Of a stretch of 45,694 nucleotides of DNA, positions 24,146-32,451 are shown piece by piece; position 1 is the stretch's first letter; each line of letters opens with the position of its first letter. The translations under genes were made by a program, and so were the position numbers. Where the stretch lies: contig JAGQRH010000012.1 of NCBI GenBank assembly GCA_020425605.1, positions 66,653 through 112,346 of the forward strand, given 5' to 3'. The stretch is from Planctomycetota bacterium (GTDB lineage: Bacteria > Planctomycetota > UBA8742 > UBA2392). A model generated the notes under the pieces. The model saw only the letters and a program-made list of their open reading frames with translations, made no database searches and had not been told where the DNA came from.

Positions 24146-24955
24146 CTACACGGTGGCGGAAATGATCGGGATCTGCCAGCAGGCGTAGCCTTGCGGGTTG
24201 CGAATGCACTCGATCATGTCGTTCCAGTGATCCCACACCTGCTCTCGCGTCAGTGTTGTATTCTGCGCAATGATGTCGGTGTAGCCGTCACGCCATGCTT
24301 CCCAGATGCTGGCAAACAGAGCTCTATCCACGCGAACCGTGTCGCATGTCAAATAGTCCACGCGCACATCCTTGCAGCCCAGTTCCGTCAGCCAGGTGTA
24401 GATCTTTCTTCCGCTGCGAAGGTCGCTGCCCGTGTTGGCGGCGAAGGTGATCGGACCGAGACGCCAGAACTCATCGGCGTCGAGGCGCGTCGGGTGGAAG
24501 TGCATCATGGAATAGTCTTCGGCCAGCACGTGCAGCCGCCCGCCCGGCTTCGTTACGCGCTTGAGTTGCGCCAGCACCAGGTGCGCGTCTGGAACGGCCT
24601 GCAGCATGTGGCGCACGAGGCTCAGGTCGAACGTACCGTCCGGGTATTGAAGATCGAAAGCGTCGCCCTTCTCAAACTTCAGGCGCTCACCGAATGCCGC
24701 CGAAGCTTTGCGCGCGCTGTTCAGGTGCGCCTCTTCAAGGTCCACGCCGGTGATCTGCGCGATCGGGAATAGCTCGGCCAGCCTGCGGGTGATCTCGCCG
24801 GTTCCGCACGCGAGGTCCAGAATCCGTGCCGGTGCGCCGTAGCGCTCGAAGAGCGGCTTCTCTAACGGCCACAACGCCTTGGCCTGTGCGGCAAGATTGC
24901 GCACCATGGACTCGTCGGCCATCTGCGCCTGCTGCGGATTGCGATTGCCCGACAT
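24146..24955 (-). CDS. Class I SAM-dependent methyltransferase
   Basis: 269 residues. The Rossmann-fold methyltransferase signature is clear: motif I ILDLACGTGEITRRL (about 45-59), motif II-like acidic VDLEE, motif IV FDLSLVRHMLQAVPD and motif V-like VTKPGGRLHVLAED. The C-terminal ~110 residues are a less conserved substrate cap. The substrate is not predictable; UbiE/Coq5 and related small-molecule methyltransferases have this general layout. The most notable point is its RBS: GGGAGG 7 bases before ATG is the 3' arm of a perfect 11-bp inverted repeat whose 5' arm is an anti-SD sequence. Confidence 0.87.
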   Translation of the reverse strand: MSGNRNPQQAQMADESMVRNLAAQAKALWPLEKPLFERYGAPARILDLACGTGEITRRLAELFPIAQITGVDLEEAHLNSARKASAAFGERLKFEKGDAFDLQYPDGTFDLSLVRHMLQAVPDAHLVLAQLKRVTKPGGRLHVLAEDYSMMHFHPTRLDADEFWRLGPITFAANTGSDLRSGRKIYTWLTELGCKDVRVDYLTCDTVRVDRALFASIWEAWRDGYTDIIAQNTTLTREQVWDHWNDMIECIRNPQGYACWQIPIISATV

Positions 24956-24959
24956 GACA

Positions 24960-25018
24960 AAACCTCCCGGAGCCTTTCAGGACCGGTGCGGAGAGCCCCT
25001 TAAGCATCCGGGAGGTTT
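24960..25018 (-). promoter_or_regulatory. Hairpin that buries the methyltransferase Shine-Dalgarno
   Basis: A perfect 11-bp inverted repeat has arms at 24960-24970 and 25008-25018 with a 37-base loop. On the minus strand the 5' arm is AAACCTCCCGG (anti-SD) and the 3' arm is CCGGGAGGTTT, which includes the SD GGGAGG. The start codon ATG follows 7 bases after the SD. The stem would block ribosome binding unless opened, as in an RNA thermometer, riboswitch or antitermination leader. A stop-terminator for the upstream thioredoxin-like gene (TTTT follows, stop at 25033) is the other explanation. No known riboswitch core was recognised in the loop. Confidence 0.55.
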
Positions 25019-25032
25019 AACAATCCAGCGGG

Positions 25033-26124
25033 CTAGCGGTAGCGACCGCCGCCCTCAACCGTCTTGATGAATCGGCCGCAACGATCGACCCAGATCTTGA
25101 TTACCTTGTCGTCGCTGTCCTTGTAGTCCTCGGCGATCTGCTTCATCTCGGCCAGCGCCGTGTCGTTGTCGCCGGCCTGGTGGGCATACATGCCTGCGTG
25201 GCAGCGGAACTCGATCATGCGGTCGCTGTCGGGAAACGCTTCCTTCAGGTCGAGCATCATCTGGCGGGCCGTCTTCGGGTCCTTTTCGTCGGCCATGCGG
25301 GCAATGATGTTTGCGAAGTCAAAGCTGATCTGGATGACTCGCTCGTCCTTCTTGCGCAGCAGCTTCGGGATCCATTCGTCGAGCACTTCGCGGACGGTGG
25401 GGTCATCCTTCAGCTTGGCCATCAGGATTTCGCACTTCTTCAGCTTGATCTGGATCAGCTCTTCCTCGACCAGTTCCTCGGCCTTGCCGTAGAAAACGGC
25501 TGCGTCTTCCTTGCGGCCAAGGCTGTAGTACGCATCTGCCAGGCCTCGTAACGCGCTGGCGTCTTTCGGGTCTTTCTCGACGGCTGAAAGCAGAGCGTCC
25601 AGTTTGCCGGTCTGGCCAAGCTTATCATCGATCCACATGGACCAGGCCTCGGGCGTGAGCTTGCCGCCGGTTCCGACTTCGCGGGCGATCAGCTTGCAAT
25701 CGTTCTCGGCCAAGATGATCGTGGGGTAGGCCTTCACATCAAACAGCTTCTTCGCTGCGGCCTCTTTGTCGCCGTCGAGGTAAACAGGCACAAAGTCCTT
25801 GTCGACGCGCCTTGCGATGACGTCGCTGCTCCAGACCTTCTGCTTCAGGAGCTTGCACGGCCCGCACCAAGAAGTGCTGAACACAATGAACAGCTTCTTC
25901 TTGGCTTCGACGGCCTGCTTCTTTGCCGCTTCCAGGTCGTGCAGGAATTGGATACCGGCTTCGGCTTCGTTGTCGGCGTGCTCGCCTTCTGCGTTCTTGC
26001 CATCGCCTGCTTCGGTGCTCTTTGGCTTGTCAGCCCCTTGGCCTTTTGGATCTGGCGCGTCCTGAGCCAGAACCGCACCAAACAGCAACATCCCAATTAG
26101 TACTGCCCCGATCACTTTGCGCAT
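25033..26124 (-). CDS. Secreted thioredoxin-fold protein with TPR-like C-terminal half
   Basis: 363 residues. Signal peptide MRKVIGAVLIGMLLFGAVLAQ (cleavage near residue 20), then a low-complexity acidic/lysine linker (about 25-55). The thioredoxin fold (about 60-170) contains the active site WCGPC (Cys87-Cys90), as FSTSWCGPCKLLKQ, and AYPTIIL with the cis-Pro. Residues ~180-355 are helical and TPR-like (LRGLADAYYSLGRKEDAAVFYGKAEELV). It probably acts in thiol-disulfide exchange or cytochrome/protein maturation in the periplasm, with the helical part binding partners. It is the first gene upstream of the methyltransferase and has its own dyad-rich promoter region at 26162-26207. Confidence 0.85.
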   Translation of the reverse strand: MRKVIGAVLIGMLLFGAVLAQDAPDPKGQGADKPKSTEAGDGKNAEGEHADNEAEAGIQFLHDLEAAKKQAVEAKKKLFIVFSTSWCGPCKLLKQKVWSSDVIARRVDKDFVPVYLDGDKEAAAKKLFDVKAYPTIILAENDCKLIAREVGTGGKLTPEAWSMWIDDKLGQTGKLDALLSAVEKDPKDASALRGLADAYYSLGRKEDAAVFYGKAEELVEEELIQIKLKKCEILMAKLKDDPTVREVLDEWIPKLLRKKDERVIQISFDFANIIARMADEKDPKTARQMMLDLKEAFPDSDRMIEFRCHAGMYAHQAGDNDTALAEMKQIAEDYKDSDDKVIKIWVDRCGRFIKTVEGGGRYR

Positions 26125-26161
26125 CTACTTATCCCCCAGAGCCTTACATACGTAGCCAAAA

Positions 26162-26207
26162 GCGTATCCAGATTTACCACTCATAGTGGTAAGTAGTAGT
26201 GATACGC
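26162..26207. promoter_or_regulatory. Nested dyad upstream of the thioredoxin-fold gene
   Basis: An inner perfect 8-bp dyad, TTACCACT-cat-AGTGGTAA (26174-26192), sits inside an outer 7-bp dyad GCGTATC (26162-26168) / GATACGC (26201-26207), almost concentric. It lies 38-83 bases upstream of the ATG at 26124. It may be an operator for a dimeric repressor, or a cruciform or RNA hairpin. I do not recognise the site. Confidence 0.55.
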
Positions 26208-26248
26208 GTGAGCTTACACGTCTGGCAGGAATTTTCTGAAATCAAGGA

Positions 26249-26620
26249 TCAGGGCATCGGGATGCGCCGGACTGCCCAAAGGACAATCCAGACGAAAGAC
26301 ACGGCGACTGCGCATGCAACCCCCGCCAGCAACAGGAATGCGGCGAAGATTACGGACTCAATGTTGAACGCGCCGTACACGCACGCGGCGGAGATCAGTG
26401 CAAATCCGGTCAGCCAAAGCCATAGCTTGAACTTCAGGCCGTTCAGCCGCTTTCGCATCGCTGCGGGATCACCCTGAAACTCAAAGAGACTGCGCCCAAT
26501 GAATGCACCGCCCGGAATTCTTCGCACGTCCACACGCTGAACCACGTGTTGGCCGATCTCTGGCCCCGCTTCGCCCTTGCGGACGACTTCGGCCTCGTGA
26601 ATGCGCTTTTGCTCTGGCAC
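26249..26620 (-). CDS. Small membrane protein, two transmembrane helices
   Basis: 123 residues from GTG at 26620, overlapping the upstream stop by one base (TAGTG). A soluble N-terminal part (~55 residues, Val/Arg-rich) is followed by basic residues (MRKRLNGLKFK) and two helices at about 63-87 (LWLWLTGFALISAACVYGAF) and 89-115 (VIFAAFLLLAGVACAVAVSFVW), then the end VRRIPMP. No family is recognised. Direct coupling to the EIIA-DAC gene implies a shared role, perhaps membrane attachment or an effector of its product. Confidence 0.72.
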   Translation of the reverse strand: MPEQKRIHEAEVVRKGEAGPEIGQHVVQRVDVRRIPGGAFIGRSLFEFQGDPAAMRKRLNGLKFKLWLWLTGFALISAACVYGAFNIESVIFAAFLLLAGVACAVAVSFVWIVLWAVRRIPMP

Positions 26621-28089
26621 TACTCTTCACCACCGGTTGGGACTTCAATCCTGCTGCGGGAAGGCGTCACAGTCATGACGGACTTGCCTCCGCGGAACAC
26701 CGTGACGCGCCCCGTGCTCTGAGACAGGACGATCGCCAGCGCGCGCGTGGCCTTTGTAATGGCGGCCGCCACCCTGTGCCGCGTACCGAGCCCTGACATC
26801 AGCTCAACCCTGATTTCAGCGGGCGGTGAAAGGTAGCTTCCCGCTGACTGCAGCACGCCACTCTTGCTCACTACAAACGCTCCATCGAGCACAGAGAATT
26901 CCTTCACGGTCTCCTCAAGCGCCGGGTCGAGGATATTGCGCTCGGACTCGTCGTATCCGCGGAAAGGGTTGATGGTCAACTGCTGGGTCATATCGCGCAC
27001 TACATCTTCATCCCCGAGGACAATCACGGTGCCGATTGGCTTGCCCTCACGTCCTTCTTCGGACATCTCGAGCATCAATTGCAGCGCGCGCTCGAATACC
27101 TCCGGCTGGACGCTTTCCTTTGCCGTACGGCTGAAGATACGCGAGATCATCAGGCGCGGGGTTTCAATCCGCACAGTATCGAATGTCTCGCTGTTCTTCT
27201 CGCCGCAGACAGCAACAACCCTGCTGCCTGCGCCAAGCAGTCCCTTCGAGCCCGCGCTCAACAACGCGAGCTGAACCGCGCTCTCCTCGCTGAAGTCGCC
27301 GCGCGCCAGGCGCACCACACCGCGAGCCCTCGCAACCAGGACATCCGGCACTTCGCCGGCGCGGGTTGCCAGCACCATCTTCTTGCTGATGAACGAAGCC
27401 AGCAGCTGCGGATTCCGGAACACGTCCGTGAACAGCACGATTGCCTCGGCATCCACGTCATCAGCGAAGCGAAGCAGGTTGCGAACCAGTGCCCGAGTCA
27501 CCTGCGGCAGGCGACGCGAAACGAACAAACGGCGCTTTCTGGCGTTGTCTCCGAGCGCCGCCTTGAGCTTCGCGGCCGAATCAGCCCGGATAGCGCGTTC
27601 CAGCCGGTCTGGCTCATCTTCATCCTTGAATACCTGAGCAAGCTGCCCCAGCACGCGCAGGTATATGTCGTGGTTGCGCGGCGAACTGATGAACAGAAAC
27701 ATCAGGTGCACCCGGCCCATTTCGGGCCGGCCGTAATCAATGCCGGATTTGCTTCGCCCGACGATCATCACCAGATCATCGGACACATCCAGCATTGCAT
27801 GCGGCGCAGCCCAGCCTGCCCCTAGCTGGGTGCTCAGCGCTGCTTCACGCGCCTGAACGGCTGCGGATAGGTCGATCTGCTCGCTGGCCGTCAGGTTCAG
27901 TACTCGGGCGGCGCAGCTGATCATCTGCTCAAGCGCGAAGGTCTTCTCGTTCCCCTTTAGCCGCACCATGCGGTTCTTGCTGACGAGCGAGCCGAGTGTC
28001 GGCGTGTCCGGATCCTGGCTACGCACCTTCTCGGCGGCCTTTTCCGCTTGCTTTGCCTGTGTGGCGCCTTTTGCTGATTTCTTGGCCAT
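26620..28089 (-). CDS. PTS EIIA domain / pyruvate-kinase-C-like domain / diadenylate cyclase (DAC) fusion
   Basis: 489 residues from ATG at 28089, chosen because it follows the fmt stop by 2 bases and starts MAKKSAK; the frame is open 40 codons further up but that part overlaps fmt. Three domains are visible. Residues ~45-185 are a PTS EIIA (fructose/Ntr type) domain with the phosphorylatable His97 in GWAAPHAML and the ISSP-NHDIYLRVLGQL segment. Residues ~186-300 resemble the pyruvate kinase C-terminal alpha/beta domain (VTRALVRNL ... AEAIVLFTD ... GAGSRVVAVCG), an arrangement I recall for archaeal-type DACs. Residues ~385-480 are a DAC domain with both catalytic motifs, DGA (402-404) and RHR (437-439). 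DAC makes c-di-AMP from two ATP. Here phosphotransfer from a PTS could tune c-di-AMP synthesis. No transmembrane segment. Confidence 0.85.
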   Translation of the reverse strand: MAKKSAKGATQAKQAEKAAEKVRSQDPDTPTLGSLVSKNRMVRLKGNEKTFALEQMISCAARVLNLTASEQIDLSAAVQAREAALSTQLGAGWAAPHAMLDVSDDLVMIVGRSKSGIDYGRPEMGRVHLMFLFISSPRNHDIYLRVLGQLAQVFKDEDEPDRLERAIRADSAAKLKAALGDNARKRRLFVSRRLPQVTRALVRNLLRFADDVDAEAIVLFTDVFRNPQLLASFISKKMVLATRAGEVPDVLVARARGVVRLARGDFSEESAVQLALLSAGSKGLLGAGSRVVAVCGEKNSETFDTVRIETPRLMISRIFSRTAKESVQPEVFERALQLMLEMSEEGREGKPIGTVIVLGDEDVVRDMTQQLTINPFRGYDESERNILDPALEETVKEFSVLDGAFVVSKSGVLQSAGSYLSPPAEIRVELMSGLGTRHRVAAAITKATRALAIVLSQSTGRVTVFRGGKSVMTVTPSRSRIEVPTGGEE

Positions 28090-28091
28090 GA

Positions 28092-29039
28092 TTAGTCGCG
28101 GAATCTGGCACCTGGTTTGAGACGCAGCCCGTTCGCAACGTCCCGTGCCGGTTTGCGCGGTTTCCCTTCGAGCTGAAGCTCCGTCAAGGATACTGAACCC
28201 TGGCCGCACGCGACCATGATTCCCTGTTGGTTTATTGCCAAAACCTCTCCCGGCGTGCCTGAGCGTTCGTCACCGGATGGCTCTGCATGATGCACAATCA
28301 CCCGAGTGTCCCCATCGCAGCCCAACAGCCAGGCCTCAGCCTTTGGCCACGGCTGGACAGCCCGTATGCGGTTAACGATCTGCGTGGCCGACTGCGCCGC
28401 GAAGTGCAACTCGCCATCGGACTTCTGCAGCGGTGGCGCGAACGTGACGGCGGACTCGTCCTGTTCTCGGGCATCAATCCCGGTCTCAAGCCGCGCCAGC
28501 ACCTCCAGCATCATCGGTGCGCCGAGTTTGCCGGCCTCGTCCAGGAGCTCGATGGCGTTCTTGCCGGCATCCATGCGCCACGGTTGCTGCAACAGAATTG
28601 GCCCGGCGTCCAGCCTTTTGACCAGCCGCATTACCGTAAGCCCGCTGTCGACCACGCCGTCGAGAATCGCACGCTGAACAGGCGCAGCGCCGCGATAGTG
28701 CGGCAGAAGGCTTGGGTGGAAGTTCAGGCAACCGAATCTCGGCAGCTCAATGACCGCCTTCTTGAGAATCTGTCCAAAGGCCACCACGACGATCACATCC
28801 GGTTTCAGCGCGGCTAGCGCGTCCAGCGACTCACCCTTGCTGACAGCCTCGACTTCGTGAACCGGCAGGCCAAGCTCGCGGGCGGCTGTCCCCACGGGAC
28901 TCGATTCGGCTTTGCCACGGCGCGAGCGCCGTGCGGCCGGTTGCGTGAACACGGCCAGCGGACGAAACGCCTCGCTGCCGGCCATGGCCTGCAGCGTGGG
29001 GACGGCAATGTCGGGTGTGCCGAGGAAGACCGTGCGCAT
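28092..29039 (-). CDS. fmt: Methionyl-tRNA formyltransferase
   Basis: 315 residues, typical length. It formylates initiator Met-tRNA with 10-formyl-THF. The N-terminal Rossmann domain begins MRTVFLGTPDIAVPTL; the catalytic Asn106, His108 and Asp144 lie in LNFHPSLLPHYRGAAPVQ and RLDAGPILLQ. The C-terminal OB-like tRNA-binding domain is recognisable from ~205 (IRAVQPWPKAEA to the end). It lies 2 bases upstream of the EIIA-DAC gene and the two share a transcript. fmt is more usually paired with def; no def is seen here. Confidence 0.95.
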   Translation of the reverse strand: MRTVFLGTPDIAVPTLQAMAGSEAFRPLAVFTQPAARRSRRGKAESSPVGTAARELGLPVHEVEAVSKGESLDALAALKPDVIVVVAFGQILKKAVIELPRFGCLNFHPSLLPHYRGAAPVQRAILDGVVDSGLTVMRLVKRLDAGPILLQQPWRMDAGKNAIELLDEAGKLGAPMMLEVLARLETGIDAREQDESAVTFAPPLQKSDGELHFAAQSATQIVNRIRAVQPWPKAEAWLLGCDGDTRVIVHHAEPSGDERSGTPGEVLAINQQGIMVACGQGSVSLTELQLEGKPRKPARDVANGLRLKPGARFRD

Positions 29040-29063
29040 GGTGCGACGATACGAATTCCCGCG

Positions 29064-29096
29064 AAAAACTCAGGGGCGCGGTCTCCCGCGCCCCTG
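29064..29096 (-). terminator. Rho-independent terminator after the propeller-like protein
   Basis: An 11-bp perfect stem (29071-29081 with 29086-29096), followed on the minus strand by AGTTTTT. It ends the transcript of the gene that stops at 29114 and separates it from fmt, whose ATG is at 29039. Confidence 0.9.
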
Positions 29097-29113
29097 TGCA
29101 CTCTTTGGTAAGG

Positions 29114-31450
29114 CTATTTGACCTTGTAGGTGGTCAGCCCGGCGCTGCCCGCCACGAAGAACTCCTTGCCCTTGGGGTTCAACGCGGTGAGTCCCTTCGG
29201 CGAGCGACTCCACGCATAGAGCTTGAAAGTGTTCTTGCCGACGTCGATGTCCAGTACGCCGGCCGGGCAGGCAAACTTGCAGTTGCGCTCATCACCGGCG
29301 AACAAGCCGCCAAAGAACGGCGATGCGGCGGTAGCACCGTAGGTGGAGCGCCCCGGCAGATCCTCTGACTTGAAGACGACGCTGAAGCTGGTCTCGACAC
29401 TGTCGCCGTCCTGACTGGGTGAAATCACCGTGCAGTTGATACCGGTGTAGCTCCACTTGCTGAATTCGTTGATCAGCACAGCCTGCTTCTTCTTTGTCAC
29501 GAAGCCGGTAATTGCCGTGTCGCCGACGTAGGTCGGGTCGACGTCCGCTACGTCATAGGAAATCTCGACTTCGCCCTTTTCGTCAACGAGGAAGAGTCGG
29601 CCCTCGCCGATATCGCGCTCTGCGATCAGGAATTCGTCGCACTTGTCGCTTATCCAGTAGCAGACCGCCATGCTGTCTTTGTATTCGCAGCGGTAGATGC
29701 GCTCAGGCTCAGAGCCGTCCAGCTTCTGCACCATCACGTTACCGCCTTCGTCCTTCGACTGGCTGTACAGCACGCCGCTGAAGTCAGGCATGGCACGCGC
29801 CCAGGTACCGGGCACCGGTGGCAGGGTCTTCTCAATCGTGTTCGTCGCCAGGTCGATGATCCAGACGCCCTTATTGCGGGCGCAGGCCATCAGTTTCTTG
29901 GCCTTTGCGTCAAAGCGGATGAATTCGCCCAGCGTCCCGGCGGGGAGTGCGGCCTCAAACGGGATGCTGTTCACTTCTTCGCGGCTCTTGGCTTCCAGCA
30001 CGAACACGCGGTCGAGCGCTAGCACCGCGACGTATTTGCCGCCCTCGTCGTAGCTCATGGCGATCGGCTCGAAATCCACGGCCTCTGCGCGATAGAGCCA
30101 GCTGGCTGAATCCGCCGTCTCACCCCTGATAATGCCGTACAGGGCGGCGACGGCCGTCGCGCCCGGGCCCACACTTGTGAACATCCGGTCGTTGCCGTCG
30201 CCTGCAGCCTGCTTGTGTGTGATGTTGGTTTCCCAGATCGTCTCAAGTGTTTCCAGCTTGATCGCCTTGATTCGAGCCAGCTGCGGCGTGTTGCTCTCAA
30301 GGAATACGCCAACACTGCCATCCGGCGTGAAGCCCACGCAGGGGTTTATGTATGTGCACTTGTAGACCTGCTCGAAGCTGCCGCGCTTGATCAGGTGCTC
30401 GTACATTCCGTCTTCGCGATGCGCGACGAGGTACTTGCCGTCCGGGCTAAGCGTGAACCGAACGGAGTTCCCGCCGTGCCAGGTGTGCTCGGCATCGGTC
30501 TGGGCCTCCTTCAGGCTTCCCCCCTTGCGATCAAAGACCAGAGTGAAGAGCTTGTGCCCGCTGCTGAACGCACCGGGGGTCTTGGGCAGGGTCGTCAGCA
30601 CGACAATCTCGTCGTCAGTCACAGCGCAGACTGCGTCGCGGTCTTTCGGCGGTACACCGTACGTGGCGTGATCCCAGTTCAGCGTGACGCTGCGATCGCC
30701 CTCGAAGTGCACGGTCGCACCGCTGCCGGTGTACTGCTTGGAATCCTTGTCGTATTTCACCAGCACGCTCAGCGCGTATCTTCCGTCGGCGCCGCCGTGT
30801 ACCTGGTATTCCTCAGCGGGAACCCCGCCCTTGTCCTTGTCCTTGCCACGCCCCCACTTTTCCTTGGGAGCCGGGGCTGGGCCGACCGGCACCGCCGAGT
30901 CGTAGCCGCAGGCCACCTTGACCTTGCCCTTGAACGGGTCGACGAAAATGGTCGCCGCCTGCTCTGAGACCACACAGAACTGACCACCGTCGGCGGCCAT
31001 GCGCGGACGCTCAGAAATGTCGGGGGCGTCCGTCGGCAGCTTGACTTCCTTCGTGCCGAGCGCGCCAGTAATCATGTCGAGCGTGACAAACTTGAGGTTG
31101 CGCGTTTCCTTGGTGTAGCCCACAAGGCGATAGGCCTTGTCGGCCGTCACGCCGATCATCGGCTGGTCGGTGCTGGTCGGAAGCAGGTTGTAGACTTCAT
31201 AGGCCCCATCCGGCTTGACGTCTTCAATTTGCAGGCTTGGCAGGTTGTTCTGCTTCGCGGCGCCCTTGCCCCACGGACTGTTCTTGTTTGCGCCGTTGTT
31301 TCCGCCGTTGCCTTTGCCGTTGTTGTTGGGGCCTTTGTAGCCACCCTTGTTGCCGCCTTTTCCGGTACCGCGCTGGGCTTCGAGCATCACAGGCAGTGCA
31401 AACAGTGCGGCCATGACTACGGCCGCGACCATCCAGAACGATTTCCGCAT
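29114..31450 (-). CDS. Large secreted protein, propeller-like
   Basis: 778 residues from ATG at 31450, preceded by AAGGGA; the frame extends upstream to 31543 but without an SD. Signal peptide MRKSFWMVAAVVMAALFALPVMLEAQ, then a low-complexity Gly/Asn/Lys tract (about 28-70, GGNKGGYKGPNNNGKGNGG...). The rest is beta-rich with repeating short strands such as ...GKYLVAHRED, ...GKYVAVLALDRVFVLE, KKLMACARNKGVWIID and EFFVAGSAGLTTYKVK, the phrase SPDGKYL being typical of WD40/PD40-type propeller blades. Several cysteines near the end (NCKFACPAG). No catalytic motif. It could be a periplasmic scaffold or binding protein. Confidence 0.75.
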   Translation of the reverse strand: MRKSFWMVAAVVMAALFALPVMLEAQRGTGKGGNKGGYKGPNNNGKGNGGNNGANKNSPWGKGAAKQNNLPSLQIEDVKPDGAYEVYNLLPTSTDQPMIGVTADKAYRLVGYTKETRNLKFVTLDMITGALGTKEVKLPTDAPDISERPRMAADGGQFCVVSEQAATIFVDPFKGKVKVACGYDSAVPVGPAPAPKEKWGRGKDKDKGGVPAEEYQVHGGADGRYALSVLVKYDKDSKQYTGSGATVHFEGDRSVTLNWDHATYGVPPKDRDAVCAVTDDEIVVLTTLPKTPGAFSSGHKLFTLVFDRKGGSLKEAQTDAEHTWHGGNSVRFTLSPDGKYLVAHREDGMYEHLIKRGSFEQVYKCTYINPCVGFTPDGSVGVFLESNTPQLARIKAIKLETLETIWETNITHKQAAGDGNDRMFTSVGPGATAVAALYGIIRGETADSASWLYRAEAVDFEPIAMSYDEGGKYVAVLALDRVFVLEAKSREEVNSIPFEAALPAGTLGEFIRFDAKAKKLMACARNKGVWIIDLATNTIEKTLPPVPGTWARAMPDFSGVLYSQSKDEGGNVMVQKLDGSEPERIYRCEYKDSMAVCYWISDKCDEFLIAERDIGEGRLFLVDEKGEVEISYDVADVDPTYVGDTAITGFVTKKKQAVLINEFSKWSYTGINCTVISPSQDGDSVETSFSVVFKSEDLPGRSTYGATAASPFFGGLFAGDERNCKFACPAGVLDIDVGKNTFKLYAWSRSPKGLTALNPKGKEFFVAGSAGLTTYKVK

Positions 31451-31571
31451 GTCAGATCCCTTCGTGTGGGCCGGCTGTCGTTCCATAGACCCTGCAGCGA
31501 GCCATATGGTTCCGCACCGAACGACGCGGTGTGCTACGTACAACCCATAGGTGCGTGCTAAGTAGCGGATA

Positions 31572-32312
31572 TTACGGGATTAACGTGCGATTCCAACGCT
31601 CGAGATTGCGGATCTGCTCAGGCTGGTCCAGCTTTGTGTAACAGCCAATCAAGTTCCGCAGGAAGCGGGACAGGATTTCGCGATCGGACACCGGCTTCAA
31701 CATCTCTGGCTCAATCCTGTCCACGAAGTGGGCCAGCAAGGCACGCAGCTCACCTGCATTCAGGCGCCTGAAGCCGTCATATGGGTCGAAGAAGCTGCCA
31801 ATCCGCAGGTGAACGTCGCCGTAGAACCCCAGAAAGTGGCCAGGACTGCCAACCCCGGCAACCGGCAGCTCCAGCCGGCGCGCCACAAGGATTGCAACCG
31901 TGCAAAGGGTGATCGGGATGCCCTGGCCGCTCGACAGCACGCAGTCCAGGTAGCTGTTTTCGGGCGCATAGTAGTCGACATTGTTGCCCCGCAGATTGTG
32001 CCGACGATGCAGCACCTCGGCGAGAACACCGAGCCCGACGTCAAAGGCACGATCGCCACTCAGGCGTGAGCCAATCTCATCCGCGTAGGCATCCAGCGTT
32101 GACGTGACGTCCAGTGCAGGCGGGCATTCGCCAGTTAGGCCCAGCAGGCGGAGCGCCTTTTCAAGGTCAACTCGACCGGCGGTGACTCCAGACCAATCAG
32201 CATCGAGCGCCACAAATCTGCTGCGCACAATCGCGCTCTGCACATTCCGGCGGGCGGCGGGGCCTGCGGTTTCGCAAGCGTCGACGACCCGTTCCATGTC
32301 ATCGGGGTCCAT
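31572..32312 (-). CDS. SirB1-family (transglutaminase-like) protein
   Basis: 246 residues from ATG at 32312. SirB1/YchA-type motifs are present: HRRHNLRGNNVDYYAPENSYLDCVLSSGQGIPITLCTVAILVARRLELPVAGVGSPGHFL, the last with the conserved PGHF, then a helical C-terminus. The family fold is transglutaminase-like; function is not established. The frame is open for at least 32 more codons upstream (through 32408 to a TAA near 32426), and these codons read as a protein-like N-terminus (LLRLLNDPDPDS), but no ATG, GTG or TTG occurs there; GAAGGGG at 32413-32419 precedes an ATC at 32408 by 4-5 bases and an ATT at 32402. So the real start may be a rare codon. Divergent from the next gene. Confidence 0.8.
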   Translation of the reverse strand: MDPDDMERVVDACETAGPAARRNVQSAIVRSRFVALDADWSGVTAGRVDLEKALRLLGLTGECPPALDVTSTLDAYADEIGSRLSGDRAFDVGLGVLAEVLHRRHNLRGNNVDYYAPENSYLDCVLSSGQGIPITLCTVAILVARRLELPVAGVGSPGHFLGFYGDVHLRIGSFFDPYDGFRRLNAGELRALLAHFVDRIEPEMLKPVSDREILSRFLRNLIGCYTKLDQPEQIRNLERWNRTLIP

Positions 32313-32451
32313 GCACGAAACCTGGGCAATCAGCGGCTCGGCCGAGTCGGGGTCGGGATCGTTCAGCAGGCGCAGCAGCGCTTCCAGATTTGCGGCGGTA
32401 ATCGTGATCTTGACCCCTTCACAAAGACCTTTCCCAGCTTACCCTTATGCA

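Noticed and set aside
26620..28089. DisA, the DNA-scanning diadenylate cyclase
   Set aside because: The helix-hairpin-helix DNA-binding part is missing and the DAC domain is at the C-terminus after an EIIA domain.
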